From Terriglobia bacterium (GTDB taxonomy: Bacteria > Acidobacteriota > Terriglobia > Bryobacterales > Bryobacteraceae), in NCBI GenBank assembly GCA_020073305.1, contig JAIQFK010000001.1:248001-312000 (forward strand): DNA of 64,000 nucleotides. The letters run 5' to 3'. Below are positions 8,410 to 16,511 of this stretch, one piece after another (position 1 is the stretch's first letter; each line of letters opens with the position of its first letter). The notes under the pieces were generated by a model, which did no database searches, was not told the DNA's origin, and worked only from the letters and a program-made list of their open reading frames with translations. The position numbers and the translations under genes are program-made.

Positions 8410-10745
8410 AACACCGCATCAGACTCGCACTGAAGTGGCTGGGCGCGGGCTGTGGGCTGATAATCGTGGCCGGCATTGTGGCCCCGTACTGGAGCGCCGA
8501 CGCGTATGCCGGGCGTATCCGGTTGGGACTCGAGGCCGCGCTGGGACGCCGCGTTGAGCTGGGCGAGGTACGCTTCAACCTCTTCACGGGGCCGGGATTC
8601 TCCATCAGCAAAGTCGTCATCCACGAAGACCCGGCATTTGGGCGCGAGCCGTTTGCTTACGTGGAATCGCTTGAGGCGCATCCGCGACTCTGGGCGCTCC
8701 TCGGCGGAAGGCTCGAGTTTGCCTCGTTGCGGCTGGATGACACCAGCGTCAATTTGACGCGAGTGGATTCAGGCGCCGGCACGGTGTGGAATTTCGCGGA
8801 ATTGCTGCACCGCGCCAAGTTCGATGCTCTGCCAGCGCTGTATGTCCGTTCCGGCCGCGTTAACTTCAAGTTCGGCGATACGAAGTCGGTTTTTTACTTA
8901 ACCGACACTGACCTCGACGCTTCGCCACCCACCACCGCCAGTGGAGCCTGGCGCCTTCAGTTTTCGGGCCAGCCGGCGCGCACGGACCGTCCCGCGCATG
9001 GATTCGGGAACTTCATGGCGGAAGGCTTGTGGCGTCCTGGAGAGACTCTCGACCTCAATTTTCGATTGGACCAGAGCGCCATCAACGACGTCACCAGCCT
9101 GATTTACGGCTACGACATCGGGGTGCATGGCATGCTCTCGGCGCGCGCGCGCGTCGCCGGTCCGCTGGCGAATCTGCACATCAACGGGACACTGAATATC
9201 GAAGACGTGCATCGCTGGGACCTGCTGCCGCACGGTGGTACGGGCTGGCCGTTCGAGTTCGAGGGCCGGCTGAATCTCCCCGCGGAGAAGCTGGAGATCG
9301 ATACGCATTCAGCGGCCAAGGAGGCGCCGCCGCTCGCCGTTCGGTTCCGCGCCGCGGACTACTTGTCGCGGCCCCACTGGGGCGTGGCGTTTAACTGGAA
9401 CCGCTTTCGCGTCGAGCCGTTGTTGCAGCTCGCCCGTCACCTCGGTGCCCAGTTGCCTGAAGGACTCAAGGTGGAAGGCACGCTCGATGGCGCCATTGGT
9501 TACTCGCAGCCGGGGAGATGGCAAGGGCAATTGGGTTTTCAGGATGCCGCCGTGACGATTCCCGATTCGCCGCCTGTGCGGTTTGAGGAGGCCGTGCTGC
9601 TGTTCGACGGCAGCCGCTTGCGGCTTCCTCCGGCGGTGGCGCGTACGCCAGAGAACGACCTTGCCCGCATCGAAGGCGAATATGAGCTGGATAGCGGTGC
9701 GCTCAGCTTGACCATCGCTACCGATTCCATGGCGGTGGCAGGACTGCGCTCACAGGCTGCGCTCGCCGCGGTGCCGGTCCTCGAGGAGGTCGAGACCGGC
9801 ACCTGGAACGGCACCCTGCAATACCGGCACGTCCCCGGTCTGGAGAGCGAGTGGTCGGGCGCGTTTCAGTTGGAGAATGCGGATGTGATGCTCCCAGGAT
9901 TCGCCGAGCCGCTGCGGATCGGATCCGCAAGAGCAAAACTGGATGGCGCGAAGGTGGCGATTGAAAGGATTCAGGCGAGCCTGGGCGATCTCGCGGCGCT
10001 GGCGGACTACCGGTACGAGCCGGGCGCCTCGCGGCCGCATCGCGTGCGCGTCTCGCTTCCCGGCCTGGATGTGGCGGAACTGGAACGGCTCATGGCGCCC
10101 GCGCTCCGCCGGAACCGGGGATTGATTGCACGCGCCCTCAGCTTTGGCCGCGCGCCCGTGCCGGACTGGCTGCGAAACCAGGGCGTGGATGGTTCGGTGG
10201 CGGTGGAAGCTCTGCAACTGGCCGGCGTCGAATTGCACAAGATGAAGGCACGGCTGATATGGAACGGTACTACGCTCGTGCTTGCCGATCTCACTGCGGG
10301 ATTAAACAATGGCGCCATCAGCGGCATGCTCTCGGTCGATTTGCGAGGTGCCGAGCCTGTCTATCATCTGTCTTCGCGCCTGAAGGGCGTCGAGTGGAAC
10401 GGTGGGACGTTTGACGCTGAAGCTTCGCTCGATGCGAGCGGCACGGGCCCGGCGTTACTGTCTAACCTGCGCTCGGAGGGATCTTTTACCGGCCAATCCT
10501 TCGACAGCGAGCCGCTCGATCAGTTTACGTCCGTCTCCGGCTGCTACAAGCTGGACTGGGCCAAGCCCGTACCGCATCTGCGGTTCACCGAGCTGCAGAT
10601 GGCGACTGACGGAGAGTTATTCCTGGGCCGCGGCGCGATGCAGGATGACGGCCGGTTGTTGATTCAGGTGTCGAACGGGACGCGGCAGTTGAGCGTGACT
10701 GGAACGCTGGCGCGGCTTCAACTCGACGAAGCCGTGAGTCAGTAA
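8406..10745 (+). CDS. AsmA-like envelope protein
   Basis: The 779-residue protein has one N-terminal membrane anchor (residues about 12-32) and the AsmA N-terminal pattern: IRLGLEAALGRRVELGEVRF, a GPGFSISKVVIHED segment and LGGRLEFASLRLDDTSVNLT. The long remainder is beta-rich, as in the repeating beta-groove of AsmA/TamB proteins that move or organise lipids between membranes. A later SGMLSVDLRGAEPVYHLSSR segment resembles the AsmA C-terminal domain. Its coupling to the two cofactor genes (ATGA overlap) is unexpected and may reflect only operon packing. Start: ATG 8406. Confidence 0.8.
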   Translation: MKHRIRLALKWLGAGCGLIIVAGIVAPYWSADAYAGRIRLGLEAALGRRVELGEVRFNLFTGPGFSISKVVIHEDPAFGREPFAYVESLEAHPRLWALLGGRLEFASLRLDDTSVNLTRVDSGAGTVWNFAELLHRAKFDALPALYVRSGRVNFKFGDTKSVFYLTDTDLDASPPTTASGAWRLQFSGQPARTDRPAHGFGNFMAEGLWRPGETLDLNFRLDQSAINDVTSLIYGYDIGVHGMLSARARVAGPLANLHINGTLNIEDVHRWDLLPHGGTGWPFEFEGRLNLPAEKLEIDTHSAAKEAPPLAVRFRAADYLSRPHWGVAFNWNRFRVEPLLQLARHLGAQLPEGLKVEGTLDGAIGYSQPGRWQGQLGFQDAAVTIPDSPPVRFEEAVLLFDGSRLRLPPAVARTPENDLARIEGEYELDSGALSLTIATDSMAVAGLRSQAALAAVPVLEEVETGTWNGTLQYRHVPGLESEWSGAFQLENADVMLPGFAEPLRIGSARAKLDGAKVAIERIQASLGDLAALADYRYEPGASRPHRVRVSLPGLDVAELERLMAPALRRNRGLIARALSFGRAPVPDWLRNQGVDGSVAVEALQLAGVELHKMKARLIWNGTTLVLADLTAGLNNGAISGMLSVDLRGAEPVYHLSSRLKGVEWNGGTFDAEASLDASGTGPALLSNLRSEGSFTGQSFDSEPLDQFTSVSGCYKLDWAKPVPHLRFTELQMATDGELFLGRGAMQDDGRLLIQVSNGTRQLSVTGTLARLQLDEAVSQ

Positions 10746-10753
10746 CTCGCCTT

Positions 10754-11743
10754 CTACGGTTTCGTTGGTAATGGAATCAAGCAGAGCAAACTCAGGGTCA
10801 CGATCAGTCCGGCGAATTCGATGAAACCGGACCAGTCGGGTTCAGGCGACTCGCGTTTGGTGGAGGCGCGAAAAGCCATGACCAGCGCCACCAGCACCAG
10901 CATTCCATCTTCAGTAACCATCCACATCGCGGCGGTCAGGAGCGCAAGCATCCAAATCTGCAGGCGATTCAGAGAGCGGATGCCGCGGCTGCCATCAAGC
11001 TGCCAGATGGGAATCAGGTTGAACAGGTTCAGCCATGCTCCGGCGCGCGCGACGCCAGCCCACAGCGGATTGCCGGTTGCGGCGTAGAGCGCCAGCGCGA
11101 ACAGGGCGGCGCCGAGACCCCACACCGGCCCTGCCAGGCCGACTCGCGCGTCCTCGCGGTCCGTGGCCGGATGCTGTTTCAGCCGGACGAAAGCTCCGAA
11201 GCCGGGAATGAAGGTCGGCGCCGTTGCCGGAATTCCAAAACGCTGGAGCGCCGCTACGTGTCCCATCTCATGCACGTAAATGGAGAGCAGGAAACACAGC
11301 GCGAACTTCCAGCCCCACAGCGCCCAGTAAACCGACAGGCCCGCCATGAACGACAGCAAGGTGCCCATCTTTGTGAAACCGAGCAGCAGGAATTTCGCCT
11401 TGCCGAGAAGGGCCGCGACAATGCCGACCGGGCCGAGCGCCGACGCGCGCTTCCACCATGGCTCGGATTTCTTTCCGCCGCCTGTATCGACGCGGCCGCT
11501 GAGTTCTCGAACCTTGGCCTCGGCGGCATCGCGCTGGCGAGTTCCCGGCGGAAGATATTGCACCGCCTGTCGCCACGCGGTCAACGCTCGGGTCCAGTTG
11601 CCATTACGCTGGGCGTCTTCGGCCTGGCGCGCCAAATCTGTGAGTTCCGCGGAGTGAACCAGGCGGGCACAGGAAGGACAACTGAGCAGACCGGGAGCAA
11701 TCTCAGTCCGGCACTCAGTGCAGCGAATTACTTCAGAGGTCAT
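10754..11743 (-). CDS. Site-2 protease family (M50) membrane protein with N-terminal zinc ribbon
   Basis: The 329-residue protein begins with a four-Cys zinc ribbon (C8, C11, C22, C25), a helical TPR-like stretch (LARQAEDAQRNGNWTRALTA), then multiple membrane helices. The first catalytic motif HEMGH lies at about 157-161 inside a helix, and the second metal-binding motif NLIPIWQLDG at about 242-251. Together these define M50 intramembrane metalloproteases, which cut substrate helices in signalling. Proteins of this soluble-ribbon type are uncharacterised. The ATG overlaps the stop of the upstream gene (ATGA, 11740-11743), so both zinc-ribbon membrane proteins are coupled. It converges on the AsmA-like gene with an 8-base gap. 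Confidence 0.87.
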   Translation of the reverse strand: MTSEVIRCTECRTEIAPGLLSCPSCARLVHSAELTDLARQAEDAQRNGNWTRALTAWRQAVQYLPPGTRQRDAAEAKVRELSGRVDTGGGKKSEPWWKRASALGPVGIVAALLGKAKFLLLGFTKMGTLLSFMAGLSVYWALWGWKFALCFLLSIYVHEMGHVAALQRFGIPATAPTFIPGFGAFVRLKQHPATDREDARVGLAGPVWGLGAALFALALYAATGNPLWAGVARAGAWLNLFNLIPIWQLDGSRGIRSLNRLQIWMLALLTAAMWMVTEDGMLVLVALVMAFRASTKRESPEPDWSGFIEFAGLIVTLSLLCLIPLPTKP

Positions 11744-12483
11744 GCGCTAGGAGCGGCCGTTACTGCGAACGGGCCCGTGAATTTCACGTCGACGCGGCGA
11801 TTGAATTTCCACGCCTCCCAAAGCCCGATGCCAAGGATGATGGTGCCCAGAATATTACGGAAGCCGCCGAGAACCGGGGCAGCCAGAGCCAGCACGAACA
11901 TGAAGGCATAGAACGGCACCACGCCGAGATGGACCTTGGGGCGGGGAGCCGGCGTTCCGGGGGGCGCTTGAGCGAACGCCTGAGTTTCGGCCTTCTCGTG
12001 CTTCTCCGCCTGCTCGTAAAACGCTTTCGTCAGCGGGGGTACGTAGGTGGAGGCGATCGAGAAGTAAGTGAGGACCATGGCGAGCGCCTGGTATTTCCGG
12101 CCGCCCATCGATCCCGATCCTTTCCGCACGGCCTTCCCCACCAGCAGCCCGACAACCACGGCGATCAAGCCGAACTCGTAGCCGGTGGCCGCCGTCACGG
12201 CATAAAAGATAAGCGCGCCGACGATGGCCGCTCCAAGCCCGAATAGTCCGGCTCGCGCCAGGCTTCCCGACTGGCGCAACTTTTCAATGGACTGCTCGAT
12301 CTTTGCGCGGCAGGACGTGCAGAACACGCGTCCATTTAAGTGGTGGTACTCGTTGTCCGCCGGTCGCTTGCAGGTGCTGCAGGCTGGTCCGCTATGCCCA
12401 CCCGAAAATTCGGCGCGTTCAAACTGGAGGGTGGCGCTGGGGTTGGGGTCGGACCCGGGATTGGCTGGGCCGAGAGGTGACAT
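11740..12483 (-). CDS. Zinc-ribbon membrane protein, partner of the site-2 protease
   Basis: The 247-residue protein has a four-Cys zinc-binding motif near the N-terminus (C35, C38, C55, C58; ACSTCKRP and VFCTSCRAK). It is followed by helices at roughly 76-125 (LFGLGAAIVGALIFYAVTAA, GLIAVVVGLLVGKAV), a region with GGRKYQALAMVLTYFSIAST, and a further helix pair near the C-terminus. I do not recognise a named family. The reading frame is open for 12 codons upstream, but ATG 12483 is preferred because AAGGG lies just before it. It ends in a four-base overlap with the protease gene, suggesting the two products act together, perhaps as substrate or cofactor and protease. Confidence 0.75.
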   Translation of the reverse strand: MSPLGPANPGSDPNPSATLQFERAEFSGGHSGPACSTCKRPADNEYHHLNGRVFCTSCRAKIEQSIEKLRQSGSLARAGLFGLGAAIVGALIFYAVTAATGYEFGLIAVVVGLLVGKAVRKGSGSMGGRKYQALAMVLTYFSIASTYVPPLTKAFYEQAEKHEKAETQAFAQAPPGTPAPRPKVHLGVVPFYAFMFVLALAAPVLGGFRNILGTIILGIGLWEAWKFNRRVDVKFTGPFAVTAAPSA

Positions 12484-12572
12484 GGTAACCCTTATAGCGG
12501 ACGGGAGGGGTGTCGGCAAGGTGTACCAAGGTTAATGGGGGAGCAGGGGAGGCGGACGATGGAGATACGGTT

Positions 12573-13559
12573 TCAGTTGTATCGTTCAGGCTGGATTCTA
12601 GATGCGATCATGTCCCGAATAAGGTTTCCGTTGGCGTTTCCGAGCAGGATGAACTCACGTGTACGACGCTTACGGAATTGCACGCGGAGTCTTCCAGCAT
12701 GGGAAATGGGGCCCATTCCCCATTTCTGCCGATTGACAAACTCTACTGAGCGGATTTCGGTGTAAGGCACAAACAATGTACGCCGCTGTTGCATGAGTTC
12801 CTCAAAAGCCGGCGCACCAGGCGTCATGTCCGGGTCGTCCAACAGCACCTCGACCGGCTCGTAGAACAGGGGTTCGAGCGAGCTCACCACTCCGCGGAAC
12901 TGCCAACTGCGGAGGCCGTCTTCCGTGATGAAGACCAAGAATGACCGGTTCAATATTAGTGCGAAGTACTCCATTCCGACAAACCCCGGGTGAAGATGCC
13001 CTCCGGCCCAATGTTTTGCTGACCTTGAATGCACGGGTAAATCACTGCCTTCCGGTCTTGCCGCGATCGAGCTTCTCTTTGGGCGCCGCACTGAAACGGC
13101 GATGCCACGTGCGACGAGCCAGCAGAGAATCGCGAACACACCAAATTCGACACTGAGCCACCAACCTTGCCGATACGACAAGAAACCGAATGTCAGAAAC
13201 ATCAGCGAACCCGCGTACAGAAAGACCTTCCAGAAAAGAAGGGGATTCCACTCAAGTGTGGGTTCGCGTTGGCCCCAATTTCGCTTAACGTCATATCCGA
13301 TGGCAGTTCCGAGCATGCCCAAAAAGAAGACGCCGCCAATCCCTAGGCCAATAGCCATCGTGGCCAGCGTTGCTTTGATGAAGTCCTGATGAAGTCCGTG
13401 AAGAATCCAAAGCAGTGGGGGCATGAGGAGCGCGGCTCCCCAAATGACCGCGGACTGTAAACACGCTGCTCTCGCGTAGAACCGCAGGGCGCAAACCCAA
13501 TAAGCGCGGCGCTGAGATACGGTGCTGGACTCGGCTGGATTCACTTGCTCGACCCCCAA
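12573..13559 (-). CDS. Four-helix membrane protein with C-terminal cytoplasmic domain, unknown function
   Basis: The 328-residue protein has four predicted membrane helices (about 37-56, 66-88, 108-127, 132-154). A soluble domain of about 170 residues follows, containing FALILNRSFLVFITEDGLRS, YTEIRSVEFVNRQKWGMGPI and GRLRVQFRKRRTREFILLGN. The strand-rich C-terminus with a YTEIRSVEF turn recalls PH-like membrane-protein domains (bPH), but this is only a resemblance. It lies upstream of, and in the same direction as, the zinc-ribbon pair (89-base gap). Base composition looks slightly lower in GC than the neighbours. Start: ATG 13559. Confidence 0.6.
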   Translation of the reverse strand: MGVEQVNPAESSTVSQRRAYWVCALRFYARAACLQSAVIWGAALLMPPLLWILHGLHQDFIKATLATMAIGLGIGGVFFLGMLGTAIGYDVKRNWGQREPTLEWNPLLFWKVFLYAGSLMFLTFGFLSYRQGWWLSVEFGVFAILCWLVARGIAVSVRRPKRSSIAARPEGSDLPVHSRSAKHWAGGHLHPGFVGMEYFALILNRSFLVFITEDGLRSWQFRGVVSSLEPLFYEPVEVLLDDPDMTPGAPAFEELMQQRRTLFVPYTEIRSVEFVNRQKWGMGPISHAGRLRVQFRKRRTREFILLGNANGNLIRDMIASRIQPERYN

Positions 13560-13685
13560 TCTTCAAAGGATAGCCCGCTCGTGGCTCCTCCAGCTTCTTG
13601 GCTCCGCGGGGCGGCACCAAGAGAATGCGTCACCGAACGCCCCTGTCACACCCCGTATTCCCCAATCTGATACTCTTTCTGTTTC

Positions 13686-16187
13686 ATGCGAATCCTGTTT
13701 GGCAGCGCGTTGGTTGCCGGTGGCCTGGCGCTGATCGCGGCGGAGAGCGGCCTCTTCTCCGTTCTGAGCAGCCAGGTTCACGTGGGGCGGCAGGATCAGG
13801 GTTTTTATTTGCTGCCCACCAACCAGTTGCTGCACCCGTGGGGGGAGCAGGCGGCGATCAAGGGGCGGCCGGTGGATCTGACGTTCGATTCGCGGAAACA
13901 TCTGCTCGCGGTTCTCAACTCGCGCAACGTGCTGCTGATGGATGGCGCGAGTGGCGCGCAGATGGCGGCGATCAAGTCGCGTGGAACTTCGTATACGGGC
14001 ATCGCATTTCGTCCCGGCGACCGGGAGCTGTGGGCCAGTGAGGCTTCGGAAGACGGTCCGGACAGCCTGCTGATCGTGACGTTGTCGGAGCTGGGCGCGG
14101 TGGTGAAGGCTCAGCGGCTGTCTCTAAAACCCCACCCTCTGCCTGCGGGCATCGCCTTCTCGGCGGACGGCAAGACGGCATTTGTAGCGTTCAACCGGAG
14201 CAACACTCTCGCCGTGTTCGACGCCGAAACGAAGCAGCTGAAGCGTGAAGTGCCGGTGGGAATGGCGCCGTTCGGGGTCGCGGTTTCGAAGGCGAGAGTG
14301 TTCGTGACGAACCGCGGAGGCCGGCGGCCGTCGGCTTCGGATACCGTGGCTCCCAGCAGCGGCTCGATGATCGCGACGGACAAAACCACGGGCTCGTCGG
14401 TTTCGGGCACGCTCACGGCAATCAACGCCGATGATTTTTCGACGCGCGAGGTGGATGTGGGCCTGGCTCCATCGGGCATCGCGATTAGTAACGATGAAAA
14501 GATGATCGCCGTGGCGAATTCGCATTCCGATTCGATCTCCCTGGTGGATGCGGGGACATTGAGTGTCACCGGGATGAAGATCGATACCTGGCCGGAGGGA
14601 ACGCTGGGCAGCCAGCCGTCCGCCGTGGTTTTCGCCCCGGATGGCCGTACCGTTTATGTAGCATGCGGCGGCAACAATGCGATCGCCGTCGTGCGCGCCG
14701 AAGGCGAGCAGTGGAAGCTCGCGGGCGCGCTTCCCACGGGGTGGTTCCCTTCTGGGATCGCCTTGGACGGCAACGGCGCGCTTCGCATCATCAATATCAA
14801 GGGCGTGGGGAACACCGCGGCCAAGAATGGCGCATTCAACTCGCTGCAGTATGAGGGCTCGCTGGCCCGCATCCCAGCGCCCGAAGACGCCCAGATTGCG
14901 GCCGGCACGCGCGAAGTGCGGGAGGCCAACAGCCCGCGTTTCGAGCCGGCGGGCGGCGTCGCGAACCTGTCGTCGCTCGGCATCCGGCACGTCTTCTTCA
15001 TCATCAAGGAAAATCGCACGTACGATCAGGTTCTGGGCGACATCGGCAAAGGGAATGGCGATCCCAAACTGTGTGTCTATGGACGCGACGTCACGCCGAA
15101 CCATCACGCGCTTGCCGAGCGCTACGTGCTGCTCGACAATTTCCACACCGGCGGCGCTATCAGCTTTGACGGGCACCAGTGGCTCATGCAGGCATTCGTG
15201 AGCGATTACGTGGAGCGCGCGTTTGCAGCGTCGCCCCGCGGTTACGCCTGGAATATGAGCGATGCGCTGACGGTGTCGCCGGCGGGTTTCTTCTGGCAGT
15301 CCGCGCTTCGGCCCCTGGAGGTTCGCATCTATGGCGAATTCGGCCTGCCCGCGCGCTGGGATCCCGCAAAAAAGAACACGGTGGATATGAACGAGCGCGA
15401 GGAACTGAGCTGGAGCGATTACTGGAAGCTTTACAAGCAGGGGCAATGGCAGAGCGCGGTGGGTGAGCGCGCCGGGGTGCCCGCGCTCGCGAAGTTCCTG
15501 AGCCCGCGTTACCCCCACAGCTCGACCAGCATCACCGACCAGATCCGCGCCGAGGAGTTTCTGCGTGAACTGCATGAGCGCGAGAAATCGGGCGCAGTGC
15601 CCAACGTCTCGGTGCTCACGCTGAACAGCGATCACACCAACGGCACGCAGCCCGGGTCGCCCACGCCGCGCGCCATGGTGGCGGACAACGATTTGGCGCT
15701 GGGCCGTATCGTGGAAGGAATCTCGAAAAGCCGTGTCTGGCCGCAGAGCCTGATTCTGGTGGTTGAAGACGACGCGCAAGACGGCTTCGATCACGTGGAT
15801 GGCCACCGCACCGTGGCGCTGGCCATTGGTCCGCACATTCGCCGCGGCGCGGTGGATTCCAATTTCTACACGCACACCAGCATGGTGCGAACCATTCAGG
15901 ATATTTTCGAAATTCCGCCGCGCACACGTTTTGCGTCGAGCGCGCGCGCCATGACGAGCATTTTCACGCCCGATACCGATACGGCTCGGTACCGGTGCCT
16001 GCCGGCGCGGCTGGCTCTGGATGAAATGAATCCGCCGCTGGCGACGCTCAACGGCAAGAGGCTCTGGGCCGCCCGGCAATCGCTGGCCATGAACTGGTCG
16101 CACCCCGATGATATCCGCGCCGATGTGCTGAACCGGATTCTATGGTGGGATGCCAAGGGATACGAAACGCCGTATCCGGTACGGTAG
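13686..16187 (+). CDS. YncE-type beta-propeller fused to alkaline-phosphatase-family phosphoesterase
   Basis: The 833-residue protein has an N-terminal signal or anchor (MRILFGSALVAGGLALIAA). A seven-bladed YVTN/YncE propeller follows at about 60-390 (blades such as TAFVAFNRSNTLAVFDAETK, KMIAVANSHSDSISLVDAGT and DGRTVYVACGGNNAIAVVRA). The phosphoesterase domain at about 430-790 has VFFIIKENRTYDQVLGDIGK, NHHALAERYVLLDNFH, and metal ligands in VVEDDAQDGFDHVDGHRT. This bifunctional arrangement is a recognised but uncharacterised family; the catalytic half is related to phospholipase C and acid phosphatases. The likely location is periplasmic. A -10-like TGATACTCT lies about 12 bases before the ATG. 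Confidence 0.9.
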   Translation: MRILFGSALVAGGLALIAAESGLFSVLSSQVHVGRQDQGFYLLPTNQLLHPWGEQAAIKGRPVDLTFDSRKHLLAVLNSRNVLLMDGASGAQMAAIKSRGTSYTGIAFRPGDRELWASEASEDGPDSLLIVTLSELGAVVKAQRLSLKPHPLPAGIAFSADGKTAFVAFNRSNTLAVFDAETKQLKREVPVGMAPFGVAVSKARVFVTNRGGRRPSASDTVAPSSGSMIATDKTTGSSVSGTLTAINADDFSTREVDVGLAPSGIAISNDEKMIAVANSHSDSISLVDAGTLSVTGMKIDTWPEGTLGSQPSAVVFAPDGRTVYVACGGNNAIAVVRAEGEQWKLAGALPTGWFPSGIALDGNGALRIINIKGVGNTAAKNGAFNSLQYEGSLARIPAPEDAQIAAGTREVREANSPRFEPAGGVANLSSLGIRHVFFIIKENRTYDQVLGDIGKGNGDPKLCVYGRDVTPNHHALAERYVLLDNFHTGGAISFDGHQWLMQAFVSDYVERAFAASPRGYAWNMSDALTVSPAGFFWQSALRPLEVRIYGEFGLPARWDPAKKNTVDMNEREELSWSDYWKLYKQGQWQSAVGERAGVPALAKFLSPRYPHSSTSITDQIRAEEFLRELHEREKSGAVPNVSVLTLNSDHTNGTQPGSPTPRAMVADNDLALGRIVEGISKSRVWPQSLILVVEDDAQDGFDHVDGHRTVALAIGPHIRRGAVDSNFYTHTSMVRTIQDIFEIPPRTRFASSARAMTSIFTPDTDTARYRCLPARLALDEMNPPLATLNGKRLWAARQSLAMNWSHPDDIRADVLNRILWWDAKGYETPYPVR

Positions 16188-16194
16188 GCCTTCG

Positions 16195-16503
16195 CTAGCG
16201 AACTTTTTTCGCTGTTGCTAAGAACTTGAACTCGTGCAAACGCATGTGAATGCGACGGCCGCGAAAGGTGACGCCTTCGTTTTGAAGCCGCAGACGCTGT
16301 TCCATTCCGGGGGCGCCGGGCAGCTTGATATGTCCTCCGGCGCCCACCACGCGGTGCCAGGGAATGGCTCCGTGCGCCGCGCGCAAAGCCCAGGCCACCT
16401 GCCGGGCATAGCGCGGATAGCCTGCGGCACGCGCCACTTCGCCGTAGGTTGCGACTTTGCCTTTCGGGATCTTCCACACCGGCAGGATCAGTTCGCGGAG
16501 CAT
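16195..16503 (-). CDS. atl: Alkyltransferase-like (ATL) DNA-damage protein, MGMT fold without the acceptor Cys
   Basis: The 102-residue protein has the MGMT C-terminal DNA-binding fold: IPKGKVATYGEVARAAGYPR, ARQVAWALRAA, and IPWHRVVGAGGHIKLPG. In repair methyltransferases the active motif is PCHRV; here it is PWHRV, with Trp in place of the acceptor Cys. That is the diagnostic change of ATL proteins, which bind O6-alkylguanine and hand the lesion to nucleotide excision repair rather than repairing it themselves. The length also fits ATLs, which lack the N-terminal MGMT domain. It lies 8 bases downstream of pckA on the same strand. Confidence 0.9.
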   Translation of the reverse strand: MLRELILPVWKIPKGKVATYGEVARAAGYPRYARQVAWALRAAHGAIPWHRVVGAGGHIKLPGAPGMEQRLRLQNEGVTFRGRRIHMRLHEFKFLATAKKVR

Positions 16504-16511
16504 GTGAGGTT

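Noticed and set aside
14124-16103. A 659-residue open frame on the minus strand
   Set aside because: It lies antisense to the propeller/phosphoesterase gene, which has strong domain matches. The antisense product is Arg/His-rich with no family features, as expected of a shadow in high-GC DNA.
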